A DNA stretch of 64,000 nt from Arenibacter catalasegens (GTDB taxonomy: Bacteria > Bacteroidota > Bacteroidia > Flavobacteriales > Flavobacteriaceae), in NCBI RefSeq assembly GCF_002909235.1, contig NZ_PHQQ01000002.1, positions 124,001 to 188,000 on the forward strand, given 5' to 3'. Shown here piece by piece: positions 53,329 to 61,786 of this stretch. A program made the translations under genes and the position numbers. The stretch's first letter is position 1. Each line of letters starts with the position of its first letter. The notes beneath the pieces were generated by a model. That model did no database searches. It was given only the letters and a program-made list of their open reading frames with translations, and was not told the DNA's origin.

Positions 53329-54237
53329 ATGCAAGAAAATTATTTGGCAAAATGGCTCAACAACGAACTTTCTGAAGAGGAGGTCGTTAGATTTAAAGAG
53401 TCCAAGGAGTACGCCTCGTATGTAAAATTACGTAAGGCCACCGATAATTTGGTTGGCCCGGATTTTGACATGGCAAAAGCTTGGGAAGACCTCAACAAGC
53501 AAAAGACTTCCAAAGAGAGTAAAGTAGTTAAACTAAATCCTTTTAAAAAGTATTTGAGCATTGCTGCAGCTGTAGCCGTTATTTTTACGGCCTCCTATTT
53601 ATATTATGGTACACTGAACGAAGAAGTAAGCACACAATTTGCGGAAAGAGCGGAAATAGTACTTCCCGATGCATCGGAAGTTCAATTGAACGCGGATTCA
53701 CAAATTTCTTACAGTAAAAAGAATTGGGATAATAAACGAAATATAGTGCTTAACGGGGAAGCTTTTTTTAAAGTAGCCAAAGGCAAACGGTTTACAGTGA
53801 CTACGGAAAACGGAACCGTTACTGTATTGGGTACACAGTTCAACGTAGAAAATAGAAAAGGCTATTTTGAAGTAGCTTGTTATGAAGGATTGGTAAGTGT
53901 TATCTACAACAAAAAGGAGGTTAAACTTCCTGCCGGAAATTCTTTAGTAGTCATCAATGGCGAATTACAGGCCTTGGAAATCCCAAATATTAAGGAACCA
54001 TCTTGGATACGCAACGAAAGTAATTTCAAGAGTATTCCATTGAAATATGTCCTGGATGAATTCCAAAGACAGTTCAATTTAGTGGTCACCACCCAAAATA
54101 TTGATACCGATCAATTATTTACTGGGTCCTTTAGCAATACGGACAAAGATTTAGCGTTGCAAAGTATAAGTACTCCTTCTCAAATGAAATATAAATTAGA
54201 GGGGAATAAAGTGCTATTCTATGCTGAAACGCCATAA
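53329..54237 (+). CDS. FecR-family anti-sigma factor
   Basis: The 302-residue protein has an N-terminal cytoplasmic helix region (about 1-75) that would bind the sigma factor, one transmembrane segment (YLSIAAAVAVIFTASYLYYG, about 78-97), a FecR domain (about 110-205; LPDASEVQLNADSQISY, GEAFFKVAKGKRFTV, VLGTQFNVENRKGYFEVACYEGLV read in parts) and a DUF4974-like C-terminal domain (about 225-300). It transmits a signal from the TonB receptor to the sigma factor. Its last 17 bases overlap the receptor gene. Confidence 0.93.
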   Translation: MQENYLAKWLNNELSEEEVVRFKESKEYASYVKLRKATDNLVGPDFDMAKAWEDLNKQKTSKESKVVKLNPFKKYLSIAAAVAVIFTASYLYYGTLNEEVSTQFAERAEIVLPDASEVQLNADSQISYSKKNWDNKRNIVLNGEAFFKVAKGKRFTVTTENGTVTVLGTQFNVENRKGYFEVACYEGLVSVIYNKKEVKLPAGNSLVVINGELQALEIPNIKEPSWIRNESNFKSIPLKYVLDEFQRQFNLVVTTQNIDTDQLFTGSFSNTDKDLALQSISTPSQMKYKLEGNKVLFYAETP

Positions 54238-56782
54238 ACAATTTATTTTTCTTATTGGTCTCTATATATGTCTAGTTTCTTTCTCCACTAGTGCACAGGA
54301 AAGCTCTACCCAAAAAGCAAACCTAATTAGCTATATTGAGGAACTGGAAAGGGAATTTAATATTAAGTTCTCTTATGCGGATGAAGACCTACAACTCCTA
54401 CAGATTATCGTTCCGGACACCAATTTATTACCTGAAATAATTGAGGAACTTCGAAAGCAGACCTTGCTTAACATAACCAAGCTGAATGAGCGGTATTTTA
54501 CCATATCCAAACCTAACTTTGTGGATATTTGTGCCAATGTAGTAGACAATTATGAGAACAGCACTATCATGAATGCCACTGTCGAAGTTTTGGGCAACAA
54601 TGTTTCCCAAATTACAAATTTGGAGGGAAGGTTTTATTTAACGGAGGTTCCTAGAAACGCCAATATCGCTATTAAACACCTTGGGTTTAAAACGAAATAT
54701 TTGACAGCGGAAGAACTAACGGGAAACAATCCTTGTAAGACTATCCTAATGTCACCAAACTACCAACAACTGGAAGAGGTGGTTGTTTATCAGTTCCTAA
54801 CCACTGGTATAACTAAGAAACCCGATGCAAGTATAGAATTAAATACTGATAAATTCGGAATTCTACCTGGGCTAATAGAACCAGATGTCCTACAGACCAT
54901 ACAGGCTCTACCTGGTATTAAGAGTGTAGACGAGACAGTATCCGACATTAACGTTAGGGGAGGCACAAACGATCAGAATTTGGTACTGTGGGACGGAATC
55001 AAGATGTACCATTCCGGACATTTTTTTGGCCTGATATCCGCCTTTAACCCTTATTTGATAGAAAAGGTAAACATTATAAAAAACGGTACCAGTGTTCAAT
55101 ATGGCGATGGAGTGAGCAGTGTAATCAATATAAGGACTAGAAACGAAATAACCGATTCATTCGTTGGGGGTGCAGGATTTAATTTATTGAGTGGCGATGT
55201 ATATGGACATCTCCCACTTTCCGAAAAAGTATCAGTTCAATTTTCAGGCAGACGTTCTACTACAGATTTTATAAACACTCCTACCTACAATCGATTTTTT
55301 GATAAGGTTTTTCAGGATAGTGAAGTCAAGGACAATGGCAACAGCTCCAATGATGAAAACATTGTGCGGAACGAGGATTTTTACTTTTATGATTTTACTG
55401 GCAAATTGCTTTATGACATCAATGAAAATCAAAAAGTAAGAATTAGCTTCATCAACACCAACAATCACCTTAGGTATACCGAAAAAACCGAAGATCGCAC
55501 AGCAACAAGTTTATTGGATCAAGCCAACCTTTCCTTTGGGGGGAGCCTGGAAAGCACATGGAATTCTAACTGGAGTACACATTTAAACCTGTACTACACA
55601 AGTTACAACTTGGACTCCCAAAATATTCCTTCAGAATCCCAACAACTTTTCCAAAGTAACCAGGTTTTGGAGAAGGCCGTAAAGCTAAATACCAATTACA
55701 AATTGGGAAATGGCCTTAATTGGCTTAATGGATATCAATTGAACGAAGTGGGCATAACCAACTTCACCCAAGTTAGCCAACCTCCTTACAAAAGCAATAT
55801 TAAAGGGGTAATAATGACCCATTCCCTTTTTTCGGAGTTGGATTACGAATCCAAAAATAAAAAATTGATTGCCAGGGGAGGACTTAGGTTGAATTACATT
55901 AAAAACCTTAAAACCTTCAAAACTTTTGAGAAAATTATCCTTGAGCCTAGAGTAAACATCAACTACACCTTGGCTGATGGTATTAAGACCGAATTATTGG
56001 GAGAATTCAAAAGTCAGACCACCAACCAAATAATAGACTTGGAGCAGAATTTTCTTGGGATTGAAAAAAGACGATGGATACTATCGGACGACGATATCTT
56101 GCCCATTACAAAAAGTAAGCAAATATCCCTAGGCCTAAACTACGACAAAAACACACTTTATGTGGGTATTGAGGGGTTCTACAAAAAAGTGGACGGCATA
56201 AGCACAGCAACACAGGGATTTCAAAACCAGGATCAATTTAGTGGTGAAATTGGAAAGTATGATGTTTCAGGCATCGAATTTTTGGTCAACAAAAAAACAG
56301 CCACCTACAGCACTTGGTTTAGCTATGCCTATAATACCAACAATTATACTTTTGAGAATATAACCCCTAACAAATTTCCCAATAATCTGGATATTAAACA
56401 CACCATTACTTTTGCTGGAACCTATACCTATAAAAATTTTAGAATGGGACTGGGAGCCAATTATCATACGGGAAAACCCTACACCAAACCGCAAGAGGGA
56501 AACAATTCCATAATACTCAATGTTTTCCCCAACAAAATCAACTACGAGGAACCTAACAGCAGTAGACTGCCCTACTACCTGAGGGCGGATGCTTCAATTA
56601 TTTATAACTTTAAAATTGGCACAGGTATAAAATCTTCCGTTGGTGCTTCCGTATTAAACATTTTGAACAAAAAAAACATCCTGAATACCTATTACCGTGT
56701 AAATGATCAAAACGAAATTGAAACAGTGGAAAGAATCTCACTTGGCATTACACCCAACTTTAGTTTCCGAATGAGCTTTTAA
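54221..56782 (+). CDS. TonB-dependent outer membrane receptor with N-terminal signalling domain
   Basis: The 853-residue receptor has a signal peptide (to about STSAQ), an STN-like signalling domain (about 30-100, REFNIKFSYADEDLQLL to RYFTISK), a carboxypeptidase-like regulatory domain (about 105-180), a plug with DINVRGGTNDQNLVLWDGIK and KVNIIKNG, and a barrel ending FSFRMSF. Such receptors signal through FecR to an ECF sigma when a ligand is bound. The ligand is unknown; no SusD gene is next to it, so it is not a SusC-type importer. Confidence 0.92.
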   Translation: MLKRHKQFIFLIGLYICLVSFSTSAQESSTQKANLISYIEELEREFNIKFSYADEDLQLLQIIVPDTNLLPEIIEELRKQTLLNITKLNERYFTISKPNFVDICANVVDNYENSTIMNATVEVLGNNVSQITNLEGRFYLTEVPRNANIAIKHLGFKTKYLTAEELTGNNPCKTILMSPNYQQLEEVVVYQFLTTGITKKPDASIELNTDKFGILPGLIEPDVLQTIQALPGIKSVDETVSDINVRGGTNDQNLVLWDGIKMYHSGHFFGLISAFNPYLIEKVNIIKNGTSVQYGDGVSSVINIRTRNEITDSFVGGAGFNLLSGDVYGHLPLSEKVSVQFSGRRSTTDFINTPTYNRFFDKVFQDSEVKDNGNSSNDENIVRNEDFYFYDFTGKLLYDINENQKVRISFINTNNHLRYTEKTEDRTATSLLDQANLSFGGSLESTWNSNWSTHLNLYYTSYNLDSQNIPSESQQLFQSNQVLEKAVKLNTNYKLGNGLNWLNGYQLNEVGITNFTQVSQPPYKSNIKGVIMTHSLFSELDYESKNKKLIARGGLRLNYIKNLKTFKTFEKIILEPRVNINYTLADGIKTELLGEFKSQTTNQIIDLEQNFLGIEKRRWILSDDDILPITKSKQISLGLNYDKNTLYVGIEGFYKKVDGISTATQGFQNQDQFSGEIGKYDVSGIEFLVNKKTATYSTWFSYAYNTNNYTFENITPNKFPNNLDIKHTITFAGTYTYKNFRMGLGANYHTGKPYTKPQEGNNSIILNVFPNKINYEEPNSSRLPYYLRADASIIYNFKIGTGIKSSVGASVLNILNKKNILNTYYRVNDQNEIETVERISLGITPNFSFRMSF

Positions 56783-56881
56783 TGATTAAAACAAATCATT
56801 GTAATTTAATCAACCGGTTTATATGCCGTCTTCGAACAGAGTTGCCAATGCAACAATCCTGTGACCTCCAATTGTTCCCAC

Positions 56882-56921
56882 AAAAAAACCGGAAGCTTTG
56901 GAGATAATCCCAAACTTCCGG
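56882..56921 (-). terminator. Terminator of the HEAT/DUF1080 gene
   Basis: On the minus strand CCGGAAGTTTGG and CCAAAGCTTCCGG pair with a short loop and are followed by seven Ts (complement of 56888-56882). It is 21 bases past the stop. Confidence 0.8.
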
Positions 56922-56942
56922 CTGATATAAATAAAAATCAAA

Positions 56943-59900
56943 TTACTTACTTAAATCCTTAATTCTGATTTTCCTAAAGGCCAATTCGGCACCATGTCCC
57001 AAGAAACCAATATGTCCTGTATTTCTTTCCAAGCCAGGGTGATCTTTATGGTCCGCCGTTCCATTTTTGGAAGCTTCTTTCCAATCTCCATCCACTATAA
57101 CGGTACCATTCAAGGTTATTTTAATATGATTCCCCTTAACAACCACTTCTTGTGAATTCCACTCCCCTACTGGATTAAGAGCACCTCTTTTTGCCGCAAT
57201 TATTCCATACACGGAACCATGGTATTGGTAGGGTTGTAGATTGGCGTATATTTCAGCGGTGTCGTCCAAAATCTGTAATTCCTTACCGTCATAAGCAGCA
57301 TCCCCATTCAATGGTGCGTGGATACCCAAACCGTTATTGGCGCCAGGGGTTAGTTTAAAATCAAATCTGAAATTGAAATCCGAATATTCCTCGGCCGTAA
57401 ACAAGTTTCCATGTCCACCTCTTTTTGGGCGCACCAACAACTCATTGTTTTCCATAATATAGTCGGTTTTATTTCCGACCCAATGATCCAAGTCCCTTCC
57501 ATTCAACAAGGATTTAAAACCCTCTTTCTTTTCAGCTTCGGTCAATTGATCCTCACCAGAACTAATTTCCCTAACATAAATATTCCTAAAGCCTAGGTCT
57601 TCACCGTGGGCCTGCAATTCAATGGCCTCTTTAGTAAAAATAGCTTGTTTGCGGTCCCAATAGTTTTCTAAAACCACATTATCCGTAACCAAGACACCAT
57701 TTAAATGTACAGTAACTCGCTCTCCTACCATTTTAATTCTAAAGGTATTCCACTCATCAATTGGATTGTCGGCCACCTGTAGCGGTTTGCTCTCGTGTTT
57801 CTGGTTGTTGTACAAACCACCTGAACCAACTTGCGCACCAGCATCCACTCTAGCGATATCCCAAATTTGCACCTGAGGAGTACCTCTAAGATAAATGCCA
57901 CTATCACCTCCGTTGGTAATCTTCCAATCTACGATCATTTCAAAGTCGCCATAATCCTTTACGGTACAGATATTATTATATCCTTCCCCTTTAAAACCGA
58001 TTACTCCATTTTCAATATACCAATCCTTCATCATTTGCTCATTGGCCTTGGCTTGTTCTGCTGCCAATTTTCTAGAGGACATTTTGGAACGGGCAATTGG
58101 GTTTTGTACCAAGCCTTCCCATCCTGTAAAATCCTTTCCATTAAATATCGACACAAAGCCTTTTTCATTTGGCATTTTATCTAAAAATTCCTTTACATCA
58201 ATTTTTATATACTGACTGTCGGGACCTGTAAGGTTGTCGATACTTCTAGAGACTATATCCCTAACCATTTCACCGCTTAGGCCATCCTGTACTCCGGGAG
58301 TTGGCAAAGCAATGGAAATAGCTGCATTGGAGGCCGTAGTCAACAACTCTTGGTCATTCAGATATTCCGATACAAAAACCAAGGATAGAAAGGTTTTTAT
58401 ATTCCGAGCCGCAGAAAGCACTTGTTTCTTTTCTGCTATTGATTTAGCTTCGGGCATCAACTTCCTAACCAAAAGCAACTTCTGGTCTGCTGGATAATCC
58501 GATTTCCCCACTTTGGTAAGATAGTTATCGAAAGCATTTTTTCTGATAGCTCCTTCAGAGCTAGCTGTGGCCGTTTTAAAAAGATATGGCAAAGCATCAT
58601 TATTTTTCCAGTTGGCCAGTGCATCCAAAGCTATCTTTTTCTCACTGACATTACCCATAGAAAGTCTTTCGGAAACCAATTCCAAGGCCTCCTGACTACT
58701 TAAAGAAGCTAATACCGGTAATAGTTTAGACTTATCCGATGCCCCTTTAAACTCCTTAAACACGGCATCCGAATATTTTCCATTGCTTTCGTTCAGAATG
58801 CTTAAAATGGCCAACTGCGAATTTTTAATGTTTTCTGGCTTATCTGCCTTGTTCAATAGATTTATTAAAGCGGAAAAATCCTTTTCAGTTGAAATGGAAG
58901 GCAAAGCCTTGTAGACAGCGCCGATAACATTTTCACTACCATTGTCGATAGCACCTATTAAGGTATCAAATTGATCCGTTGCGTTTCTGGCCGCCATTAC
59001 ATCAATTAACACTTCCTTCCCCGCATCATTGTTATTGGTAAGCTGACTTGCTAATAATTGATTATCCTTGGCATCACATAATCTAAGCATGGTTTCCTCA
59101 ATAGCCTTATATTCCTCGACGGATGTAGCCGATTTTAAACTCTTGAACAAAACAGGCAATGCCTTGCTTTTATTTTGATAGGACAAGGCTTTTATTCCAG
59201 CCTCACGTACCGAAGCATCTTTATCCGCTACCGCGTTCAAAATAACCTTATCAAAAACAATTGCTGCACTGCTTTTGCTTAGCATTCTGATAATAAGCGG
59301 CTTAATTTCCGAAGACGACTTTTTATACTGTTTTACCCAGAGTCCCACTTCAGTAGGTGATAAATTGGAATCTGCAGCGTCCAATACGGCACCTACGTAA
59401 TTCTTATTACTATTCTTGGATTCCTTAAGCAAAGTCTTGGTAAAGGAAGTTCCTTCATTGGCACTTAATATATGAATTCCTGCAGACCGGTAATGCAATT
59501 GATTATCCATCTTGCAATTTTTAAGAAGGGCCTTGGCAACAGAATTACTTAATGTTGTATTATCATTCTTCTGCAATTCTTTTCCGTAGTGTATAAAGGC
59601 AATAATACTTTTAGTATCATCCAGTTGATATGCCGAATTCTCGACCGCTTTTTCAAGTACCTCATAAGAACTTGGACTGGCAATTTCCGCCAATGCCATT
59701 AAGGCTCTTTGTTTAACTATAATTGAAGTTGAATTCACCCTAGCCTTTAACACTTCTTCGGCCGGAGCATATTTCAGAGCGCCCAAAGCCTCTACAAAAG
59801 CAGCTTGTTTGTTTACATCCTCAACCTCAGTAGCTTCCAAGATTGCCATGGCGGCATCCGTAGTGCCAATTGCGGTCAGAGCAGCCAAAGCAGGTTTAAA

Positions 59901-60344
59901 CAAGTCGCTGTTGGACAAATACTTGCTCAATACCGGAACGCTAACATCTGTTCCAACATAGATAAGACGATCTATTAAAAAGGTGTTCACCTCTTTGTTG
60001 GACGATGATTCCAACGCTTTCAGCAAGGCGCTTTCAACATGGCTGTTTTGTATTTTTGATTGCTGTCCTCCACTGTAGATAGCCACACTCTGTATGGCAT
60101 ATCTCGCTTTGGTATCGTCCCCGGTACCAAGAGGCACCAACTTTTCTGTAAATTTTAGGATTCCATCCTCACCTAATCCAATTATTTCCTGCATAAGGCG
60201 ATCGGAATGCCCTAGGTCTTCCGTTGGCAACTGCATCAAAATATCGGCTACCTTGGTATCCAAGGTTCTGTTATCCTGAGCACTTATAGTAAGTGTACCA
60301 ATAAACAGCATTAGCACACCTATATTTTTATATAATGTATTCAT
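56943..60344 (-). CDS. Exported HEAT-repeat protein with two C-terminal DUF1080 domains
   Basis: The 1133-residue protein has a signal peptide (to about TISAQ), a long alpha-helical HEAT-like region (about 40-700; units such as KAALDALANWKNNDALPYLFKTA) and two DUF1080 domains (about 725-930: VSIFNGKDFTGWEGL; about 935-1133: KSLLNGRDLDHWVG). DUF1080 proteins have been linked to 3-keto-disaccharide hydrolysis. The next upstream gene encodes a Tat-exported oxidoreductase that could make 3-keto sugars. The HEAT/double-DUF1080 fusion is unusual. The function of the helical part is unknown. Confidence 0.85.
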   Translation of the reverse strand: MNTLYKNIGVLMLFIGTLTISAQDNRTLDTKVADILMQLPTEDLGHSDRLMQEIIGLGEDGILKFTEKLVPLGTGDDTKARYAIQSVAIYSGGQQSKIQNSHVESALLKALESSSNKEVNTFLIDRLIYVGTDVSVPVLSKYLSNSDLFKPALAALTAIGTTDAAMAILEATEVEDVNKQAAFVEALGALKYAPAEEVLKARVNSTSIIVKQRALMALAEIASPSSYEVLEKAVENSAYQLDDTKSIIAFIHYGKELQKNDNTTLSNSVAKALLKNCKMDNQLHYRSAGIHILSANEGTSFTKTLLKESKNSNKNYVGAVLDAADSNLSPTEVGLWVKQYKKSSSEIKPLIIRMLSKSSAAIVFDKVILNAVADKDASVREAGIKALSYQNKSKALPVLFKSLKSATSVEEYKAIEETMLRLCDAKDNQLLASQLTNNNDAGKEVLIDVMAARNATDQFDTLIGAIDNGSENVIGAVYKALPSISTEKDFSALINLLNKADKPENIKNSQLAILSILNESNGKYSDAVFKEFKGASDKSKLLPVLASLSSQEALELVSERLSMGNVSEKKIALDALANWKNNDALPYLFKTATASSEGAIRKNAFDNYLTKVGKSDYPADQKLLLVRKLMPEAKSIAEKKQVLSAARNIKTFLSLVFVSEYLNDQELLTTASNAAISIALPTPGVQDGLSGEMVRDIVSRSIDNLTGPDSQYIKIDVKEFLDKMPNEKGFVSIFNGKDFTGWEGLVQNPIARSKMSSRKLAAEQAKANEQMMKDWYIENGVIGFKGEGYNNICTVKDYGDFEMIVDWKITNGGDSGIYLRGTPQVQIWDIARVDAGAQVGSGGLYNNQKHESKPLQVADNPIDEWNTFRIKMVGERVTVHLNGVLVTDNVVLENYWDRKQAIFTKEAIELQAHGEDLGFRNIYVREISSGEDQLTEAEKKEGFKSLLNGRDLDHWVGNKTDYIMENNELLVRPKRGGHGNLFTAEEYSDFNFRFDFKLTPGANNGLGIHAPLNGDAAYDGKELQILDDTAEIYANLQPYQYHGSVYGIIAAKRGALNPVGEWNSQEVVVKGNHIKITLNGTVIVDGDWKEASKNGTADHKDHPGLERNTGHIGFLGHGAELAFRKIRIKDLSK

Positions 60345-60366
60345 TTTATTAATTCTAATTAATTGG

Positions 60367-61635
60367 TTAATAAGCCCAAGAGGACCTCATTGGTTGGTCT
60401 ATTAATCTATTGGCCTCTTCATCATTGATGAATTCTTGTTTTACCGGATCAAATTCCAAAGTACGCCCAAGTCTCAAGGCAATAATACCCATATTCACTA
60501 CTGTGGCAGAACGATGACCATTTTCTTCATTTAAGGCGAATTTCTGTCTAGTTTTCACAGATTCCGAAAAAACGGTTATCTGTTCCTCTGGATCGGGCAT
60601 ACTGTTGATCAATCCCTCAATATTGGGGATCGTAGATTTAAATCCATTATAAATTTTGCCATTGGGGCCTTCTATATAAGCGGCATCCTTATCGCTGTTT
60701 TCGCCATCCAAAATAATCTGACAGCCATCGGCATAGGTATAAGTAATTCTTCTCCAAGTACCAATAGCATCATAATGCTGCTGCGGCGCATCTACTTCCA
60801 CCTTTACCGGACTGGTATTATCCTTACCCAAAAAGTATTGTACGGGATCTATATAGTGTTGACCCATATCGCCCAATCCACCACCGTCATAATCCCAATA
60901 TCCCCTAAAGGTACCGTGCACTCTATGCGGATGATAGGGCTTTTCAGGTGCAGGTCCTAGCCACATGTTATAGTCCAGTTCCGCAGGTACGGGTTGAGGC
61001 GTTAAATTTTCCTTCCCTACCCAATAGAATTTCCAATTAAAACCAGTAACACCACTGATGGTTACCTTTAATGGCCATCCTAGGGCACCACTATCCACCA
61101 CCTTCTTTAATTTTTTCACAGGAGTTCCCATGCCGTAAAAATTATCCTTAAAACGGAACCATGTATTTAAACGGAACATCTTACCATGCTGTTGCATGGC
61201 TTCCACTACCTTTTTACCCTCACCAATGGTTCTGGTCATGGGTTTCTCGCACCAAACATCCTTACCTGCTTCCGCAGCCATTATAGACATAAGGCCATGC
61301 CAGTGCGGAGGGGTCGCTATATGAACAATGTCAACATCCGGTCTTTGCAAAACTTCCCTAAAATCACGATAACCTTTTACACTGCTTCCAACTTTCTGAA
61401 GAGTACTGGAGAGATGATTGGCGTCCGCATCACAAATTGCCAAAAGCCTAGTTCCTTCATACTCCAAATGTCCCTGACCCATGCCTCCAACTCCAATTAC
61501 CGCTTTGGTCAATTGATCACTTGGAGGAATAAAATTGGTCCCACCCATGACATGTCTTGGAATAATACTGATACCTGCAGCTACCACAAGCGACCTTTTT
61601 ACAAAATCCCTGCGGCTGGTTGATTTTTTCTCCAT
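60367..61635 (-). CDS. Gfo/Idh/MocA-family oxidoreductase with Tat signal
   Basis: The 422-residue protein has a Tat signal (TSRRDFVKRSLV, RR at 8-9) and the Gfo/Idh/MocA fold: AVIGVGGMGQGHLEY for NAD(P), EKPMTRTIGEGKKV as the central signature, and YWDYDGGGLGDMGQHYIDP in the substrate domain. It starts 23 bases upstream of the HEAT/DUF1080 gene, so the two are probably one transcription unit. Together they suggest periplasmic oxidation and cleavage of a glycoside via a 3-keto intermediate. This is inference from family knowledge. Confidence 0.9.
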   Translation of the reverse strand: MEKKSTSRRDFVKRSLVVAAGISIIPRHVMGGTNFIPPSDQLTKAVIGVGGMGQGHLEYEGTRLLAICDADANHLSSTLQKVGSSVKGYRDFREVLQRPDVDIVHIATPPHWHGLMSIMAAEAGKDVWCEKPMTRTIGEGKKVVEAMQQHGKMFRLNTWFRFKDNFYGMGTPVKKLKKVVDSGALGWPLKVTISGVTGFNWKFYWVGKENLTPQPVPAELDYNMWLGPAPEKPYHPHRVHGTFRGYWDYDGGGLGDMGQHYIDPVQYFLGKDNTSPVKVEVDAPQQHYDAIGTWRRITYTYADGCQIILDGENSDKDAAYIEGPNGKIYNGFKSTIPNIEGLINSMPDPEEQITVFSESVKTRQKFALNEENGHRSATVVNMGIIALRLGRTLEFDPVKQEFINDEEANRLIDQPMRSSWAY

Positions 61636-61786
61636 TGATTTCTATTCTATTATTCTATTAATAAATTGAAGTTTCGATATTAAAAACACAAAGAAACACT
61701 GTAATGCGTAAAACTAGGGGTAATATATGGGGTAATAAAATTGAAAAATAATGAATTATCAAATATTTTTCGAACCCAGGTAAATG

